Shown here piece by piece: positions 25,219 through 34,000 of a stretch of DNA of 36,582 bases. The stretch spans positions 1 to 36,582 of the forward strand of contig JBBIVO010000010.1 of NCBI GenBank assembly GCA_037439685.1, read 5' to 3'. Every line of letters starts with the position of its first letter. Position 1 is the first letter of the stretch. Source of the stretch: JAGTRB01 sp037439685. GTDB taxonomy: Archaea; Thermoproteota; Bathyarchaeia; TCS64. Both the position numbers and the translations under genes were made by a program. The notes under the pieces were generated by a model. The model saw only the letters and a list, made by a program, of their open reading frames with translations. It searched no databases and was not told the origin of the DNA.

Positions 25219-26046
25219 ATGTCGAAGAACACCCGGCTTCTAGGGATATTGAGCCGCAGCTACCGGCAAGTCATCTTCGCCCTTGTCCTCCTCTTCTGCT
25301 TCCTACCGGCCCTCAGGCCCCTAGGCATCCCCATCTCCATAGACAAGCTGACGGTAAAGGCGTACGAGACGATTGAGGGGCTGAGCCCTGGAGACCTGGT
25401 CCTGGTCAGCGCCGACTACACCCCGGGGATGTGGGTTGAGGTTGGCCCCGCCGTGAATGCCATGGTCCAGCACCTCTTCCTCAAAGGGGCCAGGATAGTC
25501 TTCGTCTCCTTCTATCCCGATGGGCCAGCCCTCACCGAGAAGGTGTTAAGCGAGATTGATACTCGGGGAGCAAGATACGGCGTCGACTACGTGAACCTGG
25601 GCTACCTACCGGGCCTCGAGACGGCGATGGCCGCCTATGTTGAGAACCCACGCCAGATAGCCTATGACTACTATGGAACCCCCATAGAGAGGCTGGAGAT
25701 AATGGAGGGTGTCAGAAGCATCTCAGACTTCAAGGTCTACATCTTCGCCTGCGTCACATGGCCTGACCCCTGGGTGCGCCAATTCTATGGAAAGGTCCCT
25801 AAGATCATCAACATAATCTCCCCGGCTGGGATATCCCTGGTGATGCCCTATGTGAGCGCGGGGCAGCTGGACTCTATGCTCCCGGGGACGAAGGGGGGCG
25901 CGGAGTACGAGGCTCTGATGGGCAGGGGAGGGATAGCTACATCGATAATGGATGCAACCACCCTCATACTGACCTTCGTCATCCTGCTCATAGTCGCCGC
26001 CAACATGAGCTATCTCAGGGAGCGCATAGCCAAGCGTGGAGGGTGA
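25219..26046 (+). CDS. Membrane-anchored protein with a large probably external domain (operon gene C)
   Basis: About 275 aa from ATG 25219, chosen over the longer frame because GTGAGGAG directly precedes it and it clears gene B. An N-terminal helix (about residues 18-36) is followed by some 190 soluble residues and a C-terminal helix ending in basic SYLRERIAKRGG, so the domain is most likely outside. Notable stretches are LSPGDLVLVSADYTPGMW, LKGARIVFVSFYPDGPAL, GVDYVNLGYLPGLE, and a late GQLDSMLPGTKGGAEYEALM. The strand-helix alternation suggests a Rossmann-like fold. I do not recognise the family. It has the same anchor-domain-anchor plan as gene A. Confidence 0.8.
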   Translation: MSKNTRLLGILSRSYRQVIFALVLLFCFLPALRPLGIPISIDKLTVKAYETIEGLSPGDLVLVSADYTPGMWVEVGPAVNAMVQHLFLKGARIVFVSFYPDGPALTEKVLSEIDTRGARYGVDYVNLGYLPGLETAMAAYVENPRQIAYDYYGTPIERLEIMEGVRSISDFKVYIFACVTWPDPWVRQFYGKVPKIINIISPAGISLVMPYVSAGQLDSMLPGTKGGAEYEALMGRGGIATSIMDATTLILTFVILLIVAANMSYLRERIAKRGG

Positions 26047-26053
26047 GGATGCC

Positions 26054-26719
26054 TTGGAGGCATATACGAGCCTTATGGTGGCCGTTCTCACCCTCATGGC
26101 TTGGAGCATGCTGTACAGGGAGAACCCATTCTATAGAGTCGTCGAGAGCCTCATCATAGGCTTCGGTATGGGTTACACCCTATACATCACCATCGACACC
26201 CTCCAAAAGATCTGGATCTCACCCATGATCGGGGGGAACTGGCTCCTCCTCGTCCCAGCCATCCTAGGGTTCCTCCTCTTCACATCCTTCACCGAGCGCT
26301 ACAGGTTCTTGAGCAGGTGGGGTGTGGCCGCCATCGCGGGTAGCGGGGCGGGCTTCGCGGTTAGCAGAGCCGTCCCAGTCCAGATCATAGGGCAGGTGAA
26401 GCCCTTCTTCATCAACCTCCAAAAGGCGGCACCTCTAGAGGTTTTCAACTGGGTCGTCATACTGGCGACGACGCTCTCGACGATAGCCTTCTTCACATTC
26501 ACAAGGGAGCATAGGGGGGTGCTGGGGAGGATCGCTAAGCTGGGACGCTTAAGCATGATGGCCGCCTTCGGCGCCACCTTCGGAGCCACGATAGGAGGCG
26601 ATATACTGTACATAATAGAGAGGTCCATATTTTTGGCGAAGGCGCCTCAGGTGTATCTTCTCCCAGTCGCCATCCTTCTTATAGTGGTGGACATCATCAG
26701 GAAGGGCGGGAAGAGATAA
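26054..26719 (+). CDS. Polytopic membrane protein of unknown function (operon gene D)
   Basis: About 221 aa with around seven helices: LMVAVLTLMAWSMLY, VVESLIIGFGMGYTLYI, WLLLVPAILGFLLF, a Gly-rich AAIAGSGAGFAVSRAV, VFNWVVILATTLSTIAFF, AAFGATFGATIGGDILYI, and VYLLPVAILLIVVDII. I start it at TTG 26054, preceded by GGTGAGG and placed after the stop of gene C; the frame is also open to GTG 26036. The Gly-rich helices suggest tight helix packing in a complex. No known family was recognised. T-rich DNA directly follows the stop. Confidence 0.78.
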   Translation: MEAYTSLMVAVLTLMAWSMLYRENPFYRVVESLIIGFGMGYTLYITIDTLQKIWISPMIGGNWLLLVPAILGFLLFTSFTERYRFLSRWGVAAIAGSGAGFAVSRAVPVQIIGQVKPFFINLQKAAPLEVFNWVVILATTLSTIAFFTFTREHRGVLGRIAKLGRLSMMAAFGATFGATIGGDILYIIERSIFLAKAPQVYLLPVAILLIVVDIIRKGGKR

Positions 26720-26720
26720 T

Positions 26721-26736
26721 CTCCCTTTTTTATTTT
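26721..26736 (+). terminator. T-rich terminator after the membrane operon
   Basis: CTCCCTTTTTTATTTTTG directly after the stop of gene D matches archaeal U-tract termination. It may also overlap the promoter of the downstream hydrolase. Confidence 0.5.
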
Positions 26737-26786
26737 TGATCACAATGTTCATCTACTCGATTGATCGGATAATGGTCGGTGTCTTC

Positions 26787-28454
26787 ATGCTGGACCTGGC
26801 TATAGTTGGCGGGAGGATATTGGATGGGACGGGGAACCCATGGTTCAAGGGGGATATCGGGATCGAGGGTGGACGCATAGTGGAGGTTGTTAGGGGAGGC
26901 CTCCATGGGGCTGAGAGGACGATAGATGCGCGGGGCCTCGTCGTATGCCCAGGCTTCATAGACCTCCACAGCCATTCAGACATCTCCATCATGGTCAACA
27001 AGAGAGCCAGGAATAGGCTGATCCAGGGAATAACCACCGATGCCACTGGAAACTGTGGGATGTCGGCCCACACCTTCACCGAGGAGTATAGGGAGGAGAT
27101 GGCCAAGAGGATCTCGATGAGGGTTAGGAGGGAGGTGGAGGTCGACTGGACCACCCTCAGGGAGTGGAGCGAGATGCTTCAGGATCGGGGGATAGGCATA
27201 AACATCGCCCCCTTCTGCGGCTTCGGCACGGTTAGGGAGGCGGTGATGGGGGTGGAGGGGGAGGGAGGGGAGAGGAACGAGCCCACATCCGAGGAGCTCC
27301 ATGAGATGAGGAGGCTTGTGGAGCAGGCGATGGGGGAGGGGGCCTTCGGGATCACGACGGGTCTCGAATACCCACCCCAATGGAATGCCTACACCGAGGA
27401 GATTATAGAGCTCTGTAAGGCCGCCGCAGCTCATAAAGGCGTATATATGTCCCACATAAGGAGTGAAGACTACCACCTAATCGAAGCCGTCGAGGAGTTC
27501 CTGAGGATCTGCAGAGAGGCGCATATCCCTGGATGCATATCCCACCACAAGGTCTGTGCGAAGGAGCATTGGGGCGAGGTCGCCGAATCCCTACGCCTCA
27601 TCGCTGAGGCCAGGAGGGAGGGGCTCGAGATAATCTGCGATGTATACCCCTGGCTCTACCCGATGGTCAGGGATGCGGGGACGTTCCTCATACCCCCCGA
27701 GGCCAAGATAGAAGACCTTAGGGACGAGCTCCTAGAGAGGCTGAGGGAGCCAGAATCCTGGGCTGAGATGAAGGGGGTGCTGGAGGAGAGGAGGAGGGAA
27801 TCCCACCTTAGGAGCGAGGAGAGGATGAGGGCCCTCGCCGAGCGTGGCGCCCCAGCCCCCGCCTTCTGGGATCCCCTCACCTACTGGCCCATAGTCCACT
27901 CCCCCTCCCACCCGGAGTTCATAGGGATGACCTTCGCCGAGGTTTCGGAGAGCCTAAACCTCTCGGATCCCTGGGAGGCCCTCCGAACCATCTACCTAAA
28001 AGATGGAGGGGAGACAAGGGTCGCTTCAGGAAGGATGAGGGAGGAGGATCTCACCATGATCCTGAGGGCCCCCTTCTCTTCGGTCTCCACAGACTCCTAT
28101 GCCTTCGACGAGTGCGTGCCGCTACATCCAAGGGGCTATGGCACCTATCCAAGGGTTCTGGGAGATTATGTGAGGGAGAGGGGCGTCCTAGGGCTGGAGG
28201 AGGCCGTGAGGAAGATGACCTCCCTCCCCGCCCAGTTCCTGGGCCTCTGGGATCGGGGCCTAATCAGGGAAGGTTTCTGGGCAGATATAGTGGTCTTCGA
28301 CCCCATGAGGGTTGCCAACCGAGCGACCTTCGATGAGCCCTGCGCCGCGCCGGAGGGGATAGAGCACGTCATCGTTAACGGAGAACTGGCAGTGGAGAGG
28401 GGGATATGCACCCAGGCCTTGGCGGGGAGGATCCTATCGAGAAGGCCCCTTTGA
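26787..28454 (+). CDS. N-acyl-D-amino-acid deacylase family amidohydrolase
   Basis: 555 aa from ATG 26787. D-aminoacylase family motifs are LAIVGGRILDGTG, PGFIDLHSHSD (His61, His63), TDATGNCGMS (metal-bridging Cys90), YMSHIRSED, CISHHKVC, SSVSTDSYAFDE (catalytic Asp), and a C-terminal EGFWADIVVFDP. The family removes acyl groups from N-acyl-D-amino acids, and some members act on other amides. The frame is open to TTG 26736, but the T-rich promoter-like tract and GGTCGGTG favour 26787 (26772 is possible). Substrate is not resolvable; a role in using D-amino-acid peptides is plausible. Confidence 0.9.
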   Translation: MLDLAIVGGRILDGTGNPWFKGDIGIEGGRIVEVVRGGLHGAERTIDARGLVVCPGFIDLHSHSDISIMVNKRARNRLIQGITTDATGNCGMSAHTFTEEYREEMAKRISMRVRREVEVDWTTLREWSEMLQDRGIGINIAPFCGFGTVREAVMGVEGEGGERNEPTSEELHEMRRLVEQAMGEGAFGITTGLEYPPQWNAYTEEIIELCKAAAAHKGVYMSHIRSEDYHLIEAVEEFLRICREAHIPGCISHHKVCAKEHWGEVAESLRLIAEARREGLEIICDVYPWLYPMVRDAGTFLIPPEAKIEDLRDELLERLREPESWAEMKGVLEERRRESHLRSEERMRALAERGAPAPAFWDPLTYWPIVHSPSHPEFIGMTFAEVSESLNLSDPWEALRTIYLKDGGETRVASGRMREEDLTMILRAPFSSVSTDSYAFDECVPLHPRGYGTYPRVLGDYVRERGVLGLEEAVRKMTSLPAQFLGLWDRGLIREGFWADIVVFDPMRVANRATFDEPCAAPEGIEHVIVNGELAVERGICTQALAGRILSRRPL

Positions 28455-28620
28455 TGCCCTCCCATAGCCCCAGTCCGCAGAGAATGGGGAAGAGGCCCTC
28501 AATATCCCAAAGACGCGAAGAACCTTAAGTGATAGAGCAACAGCTTCATCTCGGGTTGCAGGGTGGGTAAAACGTTAATAGGTTCGTTGCCTCAAATCGA
28601 GTTAAAGCATCGGTGGTCGG

Positions 28621-30072
28621 ATGGGTTTTAGGGATAAGCTCGTCAAGGCTGTTCAGGCCTTAACCTTTAATGATGTCCTCCTGCTTCCGGGATTCACCTC
28701 TGTCGAGCCTTCTGAGGTCGATGTTAGGAGCAGGGCCACGGGAAGGGTGAGGCTGAATGTTCCCTTCATCTCCTCCCCCATGGACACGGTCACCGAGAGC
28801 GATATGGCCATAGCCTTGGCGAGGCAGGGTGGCCTTGGGGTTCTACACAGGAACTGCTCCATCGAGGCCGAGGTGGAGATGGCGAGGAGGGTTAAGAGGG
28901 CTGAGGCCCTCATAATAAGGGATGTGGTTACCGTGGGCCCCGACACGACCGTCGAGGAGCTTCTGAAGCTCATGGAGGCCCACAACATCCATGGATTCCC
29001 GGTCGTCGAGGAGGGGGGGAGGCTCATAGGGATTGTGACCGCCAGAGATGTCCGCCTCGCCGATCCAGCCTTAAGGGTTAGAGACGTGATGACGAGGAGC
29101 GTCATAACCGCAGGCGAAGATATCACCCTAGAGGAGGCCAAGAGGATCCTACACAGGGAGAGGATCGAGAAGCTCCCCATCGTCGACGGGGAGGGGAGGG
29201 TAAAGGGCCTCCTAACCATGAGGGACATAACCCTTAAAGGGACCTATCCCAACGCCGTCAGAGACGATCAGGGGAGGCTTATCTGCGCCGCCGCCATATC
29301 CCCCCTCGACCTCAGGAGGGCGAAGGCCCTAGATGAATATGTAGATGTCCTGGTCACAGATGTGGCCCACTTCCACAATAGAAACTGCATCGAGGCAACT
29401 AAGAGGCTGCTGAAGGAGGTCTCCGCAGAGGTTGTGGTGGGCAATATAGGCACCTATGAGGCCGCGGAGGACTGCATAACCAATCTTGATAGGATAGGAG
29501 GCCTAAGGGTCGGCATCGGAAGCGGCTCCATCTGCACGACCAGCATCGTGACCAAGGCGGGGGCGCCAACCCTCTTCGCGGTCTCCCAGGTCGCCGACGC
29601 CGTCAGGGATTATGGGGCAGACATCCCCATCATAGCGGATGGAGGGATCAGAAACCCTGGGGATGTCGCGGTCGCCCTGGCGATGGGGGCCTCATCGACC
29701 ATGATGGGCAACGTCTTCGCCGGGTGCAGGGAGAGCCCAGGGCGCCTAGTGGCCCTCCAGGGAAGGTACTACAAGGAGTACTATGGGATGGGGAGTGCGG
29801 CGGCGAGGAAGAAGAGATACGCCCAGGACAGGTACTCACAGCCATCGAAGACCATAGATGAGGGGGTGGAGGGGTGGGTCCCATACCGGGGAACCGTAGC
29901 CGACATAGTCTCAGAGTTCGTGGGGGGCCTCCAGGCAGCGATGGGATACGTAGGGGCTGAGAACATCCCTCAGATGTGGGAGAAGGCCAGACTGGCCCTA
30001 GTCACGGAGAGGGGAGCGGAGGAGCTGAGGCCCCACGACATCCTCCTACCAGGATCAGGGAGAACACCATAA
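28621..30072 (+). CDS. guaB: IMP dehydrogenase
   Basis: 483 aa, full length. The TIM-barrel catalytic domain is split by two CBS domains (about residues 97-205: HGFPVVEEGGRLIGIVT and KLPIVDGEGRVKGLL). The active-site loop GIGSGSICTT carries Cys305, and the mobile flap has RYYKEYYGMGSAAAR with RYSQ later. IIADGGIRNPGDVA and GNVFAG bind the phosphate. It oxidises IMP to XMP, the first step to GMP. ATG 28621 is preceded by GGTGG. The two PurH cistrons, which make IMP, lie 1.8 kb downstream, separated by an AT-rich island. Confidence 0.97.
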   Translation: MGFRDKLVKAVQALTFNDVLLLPGFTSVEPSEVDVRSRATGRVRLNVPFISSPMDTVTESDMAIALARQGGLGVLHRNCSIEAEVEMARRVKRAEALIIRDVVTVGPDTTVEELLKLMEAHNIHGFPVVEEGGRLIGIVTARDVRLADPALRVRDVMTRSVITAGEDITLEEAKRILHRERIEKLPIVDGEGRVKGLLTMRDITLKGTYPNAVRDDQGRLICAAAISPLDLRRAKALDEYVDVLVTDVAHFHNRNCIEATKRLLKEVSAEVVVGNIGTYEAAEDCITNLDRIGGLRVGIGSGSICTTSIVTKAGAPTLFAVSQVADAVRDYGADIPIIADGGIRNPGDVAVALAMGASSTMMGNVFAGCRESPGRLVALQGRYYKEYYGMGSAAARKKRYAQDRYSQPSKTIDEGVEGWVPYRGTVADIVSEFVGGLQAAMGYVGAENIPQMWEKARLALVTERGAEELRPHDILLPGSGRTP

Positions 30073-30312
30073 CCCCATCTAAAATAATCTTAAAGACGTG
30101 CCCCTCTCAGAGAGAGCGATCTAGAGGCGAGGGCTAAAGGGAGACCCGAAAGGTCTATAGCAGCGAAGCCTATACCCCTCTTCAGGCTTACCCTCACCCC
30201 CATCCTGCTATATGCACAGCAAAGAGGAGGCCGAGAGTTGGCCTAAAAAGCTAACCTACAACTATACACCACGAAAAATTTATATGGAACGAACCTGATA
30301 AAAGCTTTCAAG
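30073..30312 (+). other. guaB 3' region with two small hairpins and an AT-rich promoter-like element
   Basis: A stem AGACC/GGTCT with loop CGAAA (30142-30156) sits inside an outer GGCT/AGCC pair (30132-30135 with 30167-30170). A second stem AGGCC/GGCCT with a 7-nt loop spans 30228-30244. These may be a structured RNA or chance. At about 30275-30286 an AAAAATTTATATG element precedes the secreted-protein gene by 27-38 nt. Confidence 0.35.
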
Positions 30313-30713
30313 ATGAAAAAGTAATTATTTTATCATTACTTGTATTTATTACTTTCATAACATCTATCCTTCCAACATCTGCTATGAATATCCTTGATAT
30401 TGATTATTGGCGTGCCTATTTAGAAATGGTTGATGGTGAAGGGCATCGTTATTGGACATTTGGTCCATATAATTGTTCTCATATTAGGGTTTGGGTTGAT
30501 GATACTGTACCTGATGGTAAAAGAGTTAGAGTTATGATATATCAATTATATGGATCAGTATATTATGATAACTATGTTTATGAAGGCGGAAATACTGGTT
30601 GGATTTATCTCGGTGTTTTAAAAATAAATATCTGTGTTAGAATTGAACATGCAGAGGATATTTGGCAGTATGATGCTTATGGGCGTAATGAGTTCATGTA
30701 CTATGAAAGTTAA
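30313..30713 (+). pseudogene. Secreted protein of unknown function, frameshifted just after the start
   Basis: AT-rich, unlike its neighbours. The intact frame from 30321 to 30713 encodes a hydrophobic signal peptide (VIILSLLVFITFITSILPTSA) ending in an Ala-type cleavage site, then about 110 residues rich in Tyr, Trp and Asp with a beta-sandwich look (YWTFGPYNCSHIRVWVDD). The ATG at 30313 is followed by only five A; a sixth A would give MKK and join the start to this frame (133 aa). Without it the next ATG (30384) skips the signal peptide. Function is unknown. The break may be a sequencing error or decay. Confidence 0.6.
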
Positions 30714-31385
30714 ATTGAAGAGAGTTCCTCTTATCTTAATTATTGTTGTTTTAACTGCTATAAACATAAAACTATTCTTTGAATTGAATGAAAAAAGTTT
30801 AATTATAGATGAATTAAATGATAGGATAAGTGCTCTGAGAGATGAATATGATAAGTTAATAAGTGAGTATGAAATGTTTTTGTATATGGTCAATCTAACT
30901 TATACGGGAGCTACCATTCAGAGTTTATGTTCTCTCAGGTTCTTCAAAATTTCTGAAAAGGAAGTCTCGTATAATGCCCACGCTATAATTTATAATCCTA
31001 AAGAAAATTCCATTTTAAATCTATTTTTATCTGATATTTTTCCTGAGAATAAATATATGTACCTTTATCTGTTCAGTTGGGATATGCAACGAAAAGGGAG
31101 GAAGCAACTGAAGTATGGAGCGATGTTTACAGGGTTGCCCCAATACTCTGGAGCCTGAATGCGACGGAAAGAGGTAGATACTCTGCAGCTCTACCTCATA
31201 AGGGTTGGCACACTATTAGCATCGCGGGTCCGATCCTCATAACTCCTACGCGTTGGGATAATGCCACCACGGCCTGGGATTATACCGGGCCATACTCACA
31301 GGTTGAAGGCACCGTTTGGGTTCATCTGTTTATCACTCTCAGATCCATGGAAAAGAATATTTGCTTCGCGGTACAGTATAGCTGA
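30703..31385 (+). pseudogene. Single-anchor protein with coiled coil, frameshifted
   Basis: Frame 1 (30703-31158) starts MKVKLKRVPLILIIVVL, one N-terminal membrane anchor, then a coiled-coil-like stretch (EKSLIIDELNDRISALRDEY) and a mixed domain. It stops after an unconvincing tail. The -1 frame (31077-31385) continues with good protein character: EEATEVWSDVYRVAPILW to WVHLFITLRSMEKNICFAV. Removing one AT from the TATATA-like stretch at 31053-31058 joins them as NKYVPLSVQLGY. The intact product would be about 227 aa, probably external. It overlaps the preceding gene's end by 11 nt. Family unknown; low GC suggests acquisition. Confidence 0.55.
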
Positions 31386-31881
31386 ACATCTAACAAATAA
31401 TACTTATTATCATTTTCTTTTAATATCTTAATTCTTTTCACTTTCTCTTAGACTAATCAATAAAGGTTTTAAAAGGATTCAGCACCTTGCTCTTTTACTA
31501 TATTATTTATTAATTAAGTTCATATACTCCTTCAATTAATCTTCCATTAAGTAAGGGTTGTAGAGATCTTCTCCTACTTGGCCTTCATGAACACTGCCAT
31601 CCCAGTTGTAGGATGAAAACCCTAAAAAATCTTAGATTTCCCCTTCAGGGCCGAACACGGCCCTCTCCTCCATTAACTCTTCCCTACCCTTCTCCATCTT
31701 TGAGTGAATGCCGAGGCCTCTCTAAGCTCAAGGTGAGTAGATGGAAGATTCAAGCAGTATCCTGACAACATTCTGAAGGTGCCGGGTAGATCATTGTAGA
31801 ATCTCCATCCTAACCGCTGCCCTCAAGAGCCTTATCCATTTAAATGAGGGCTCTCCAAATCATATTCGAGTTGATGAAGGC
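31386..31881. other. Intergenic tract before purH with a hairpin and a possible gene remnant
   Basis: The first 150 nt are AT-rich. A perfect 7-bp hairpin AGGGCCG-AACA-CGGCCCT spans 31647-31664. On the minus strand, 31640-31725 reads IHSKMEKGREELMEERAVFG before a TAA, and 31765-31830 reads LLRAAVRMEILQ in another interrupted frame, which suggests a decayed minus-strand gene I cannot name. A TATA-like CCATTTAAATG near 31836-31846 is suitably placed for the purH cistrons. Confidence 0.35.
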
Positions 31882-32508
31882 TTGATCAGGCGGGCCTTAA
31901 TAAGTGTCTCGAATAAAGGGAGCCTCAAGGCATTGGTTAAGGTGTTGGCCTTACTCAAGGTTGAGGTAATCGCCACCTCGGGGACCGCGGCCTGGTTAAA
32001 GAGATCGGGATATCCGAGGGTGACCGAGATATCAGAGTATACGGGCTTTCCAGAGGCGCCAGAAGGATTGCTTAAGACCCTCCACCCAAAGATCCATGGG
32101 GGGGTACTCCTCGACATCGAGAATCCGGTTCACAGGGCCTACATGGAGAGGCATGGCATAGAGCCCATAGATCTGGTCGTGGTAAACCTATACCCCTTCG
32201 AGGAGTTCGCTGGAAGGGAGGGGGAGAGGGAGGCGGCGATGGGCATAGACGTGGGAGGCCCCGCCCTGATAAGGGCCGCTGCAAAGGCCACCCTCCTCCA
32301 CGGAAGAGTCGCAGTTATAGTAGATCCATCCCAGTACGAAGAGGTCGGAGAGGAGCTCAAGAGGCATAATGGGAACCTCTCCCAGGAGTTTAGGAGGAGG
32401 CTCGCCGCCGAAGCCTTCAAGAGGGCCTCAGATTACGACTTGGCCATCTACAGATACCTGATTGAAAGGGGGATGAGGCATGGGGGAGGAGATGAGGAGG
32501 AGGTATAG
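31882..32508 (+). CDS. purH: IMP cyclohydrolase (PurH N-terminal domain as a separate cistron)
   Basis: 208 aa covering only the MGS-like IMP cyclohydrolase domain: RRALISVSNKG, EVIATSGTAAWL, TGFPEAPEGLLKTLHPKIHGG, VVNLYPFEEF, and DVGGPALIRAAAK. It closes FAICAR to IMP, the last step of de novo purine synthesis. Bacterial PurH joins this to AICAR transformylase in one chain of about 520 aa; here the second domain is encoded by the next gene in another frame, overlapping by 29 nt. The TTG start is preceded by GATGAAGG and a TATA-like box about 40 nt upstream. Confidence 0.92.
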   Translation: MIRRALISVSNKGSLKALVKVLALLKVEVIATSGTAAWLKRSGYPRVTEISEYTGFPEAPEGLLKTLHPKIHGGVLLDIENPVHRAYMERHGIEPIDLVVVNLYPFEEFAGREGEREAAMGIDVGGPALIRAAAKATLLHGRVAVIVDPSQYEEVGEELKRHNGNLSQEFRRRLAAEAFKRASDYDLAIYRYLIERGMRHGGGDEEEV

Positions 32509-33553
32509 GACCCCCACCGAGGAGAGTTTTCCTGAGAGGCTCAGCATCCTCCTAGGCGATGAGGAGGTTCTGTATAAGAAGGTGATGAGCCTTAGGTATG
32601 GGGAGAACCCTCACCAGCCGGCGGCCCTCTACAGGCCCTTAGGGGGTGGGCTGGTCCTCGGGGGCCTCAAGCTGGTGAAGGGGGGGAAGGGAGGCCTCAG
32701 CCAGACCAATATTGAGGACGTGAATAACGCCCTCAACATCCTTAAGTACTTCGAGGAGCCCGCCTGCGCCGTCATGAAGCACCTGAACCCCTCGGGCGTG
32801 GCAGCCTCTAGGAATAGAGGGGAGAGCCTGAGGAGCATCTATATAAGGGCAAGGGACTGCGACGATGTGGCTGCCTATGGGGGTGTCGTGGCCTTCAATA
32901 CGACCCTGGACGGGGAGACCGGGGAGGAGATAGCCTCCACCTTCGTTGAGGTGGTAGCAGCCCCCTCCCTCGAGGAGGAGGCCATAGCCATCCTCTCTGG
33001 GAGGAGGGAGATGAGGATCATCCAGTTCGAGAACCTAGCCTCTCTGAGCAGGTTCACGGGGGATCCTCCCAGGCCATACATCCTATCCATCCTCGTAGAC
33101 GGCTCGATAATACTCTCGACGCAGCTCCTGACGAGGATCAGAGGACCAGGCGATCTGAGGATAGTGACCAAGAGAGTCCCGACCGAGAGGGAGCTCGACG
33201 ACCTACTCTTCTCCTGGTATATATGCATGAATGTGAGGTCGAATGGCATCGTGGTATCAAGGGATAGGACCACCCTAGGCATCGGGACAGGGCAGCAGGA
33301 CAGGGTGACGGCTGTGAGGCTGGCCCTGGAGAAGGCATATGAGAGGGGGCACGGTGAGGAGCTGAGGGGGGCCGTACTAGCCTCCGACGGATTCTTCCCA
33401 TTCCCAGACTCGGTTGAGCTCATGGCAAAATACGGCATCACAGCCTGCATCCAGCCCGGGGGCTCTATAAGGGATGAGGAGGTCATAAGGGCATGCGACC
33501 AGCATGGGATGGCGATGGCCTTCACCGAAGAGAGATGCTTCAGACACTTTTAA
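32480..33553 (+). CDS. purH: AICAR formyltransferase (PurH C-terminal domain as a separate cistron)
   Basis: 357 aa. Diagnostic stretches are MSLRYGENPHQPAALY, catalytic MKHLNPSGVA (Lys-His), AYGGVVAFN, IGTGQQDRV, ASDGFFPFPDSVELMAKYGI, ACIQPGGSIRD and FTEERCFRHF at the very end. It formylates AICAR using 10-formyltetrahydrofolate. The start at ATG 32480 (or 32492) lies inside the cyclohydrolase cistron in a different frame. Homopolymer G5 runs in the overlap mean a frameshift in a once-fused gene cannot be excluded, but both halves have complete domains and a usable start. Confidence 0.93.
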   Translation: MGEEMRRRYRTPTEESFPERLSILLGDEEVLYKKVMSLRYGENPHQPAALYRPLGGGLVLGGLKLVKGGKGGLSQTNIEDVNNALNILKYFEEPACAVMKHLNPSGVAASRNRGESLRSIYIRARDCDDVAAYGGVVAFNTTLDGETGEEIASTFVEVVAAPSLEEEAIAILSGRREMRIIQFENLASLSRFTGDPPRPYILSILVDGSIILSTQLLTRIRGPGDLRIVTKRVPTERELDDLLFSWYICMNVRSNGIVVSRDRTTLGIGTGQQDRVTAVRLALEKAYERGHGEELRGAVLASDGFFPFPDSVELMAKYGITACIQPGGSIRDEEVIRACDQHGMAMAFTEERCFRHF

Positions 33554-34000
33554 TATCCTCAACCTTCCAATCTTTATGAAACACACTCTTTCACCCTCTC
33601 CCAACAAGATATTTGATTCATCTATCTAACACGAATAGAGCTAATGATCCAATAAAATAATGAATCCAATAAAATAATGATCCGTTGGGGTCCATAATAC
33701 TAGCTCCTTCTCTGCCCTTCTCATCCCAATTGGAAGGGTCATGAAGGCCCACCGAATTTCAAGCCACAGATATGCAAATGACACTTTTCACCCATAGGAC
33801 CCATTGCAGAACTATTTAGGTGAATGCTATAACTTAATCCATACGAAACATTATTTTTATTGGTTGGGGTTTCCACGTCACATTCGGGTTCAAGAAATTA
33901 GAGCTAAAGTATAAATCAGCCTCTCTGAATGAAGGGTGGGGTCAACCCTACTCCAAGGGCAGGTATAAAATGGTCGATGTTATAACTTTTAGAGGTCGAA
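33554..34000. other. AT-rich intergenic region with a short tandem repeat
   Basis: No gene is visible. A 16-17 bp unit of the AATGATCCAATAAAAT type occurs at 33643-33658 and 33659-33675 with a partial third copy to 33683. GGTATAAAATGG at about 33963-33973 is a good TATA box for the next gene, 27-38 nt before its TTG start. Confidence 0.6.
33643..33683. repeat. Short direct tandem repeat, about 2.5 copies of 16-17 bp
   Basis: Two adjacent copies differ by one inserted A, and a third is truncated. It is too few and too short for a CRISPR array; replication slippage in AT-rich DNA is the simplest origin. Confidence 0.75.

Noticed and set aside
33643..33683. Start of a CRISPR array
   Set aside because: The units abut without spacers and there are fewer than three full copies.
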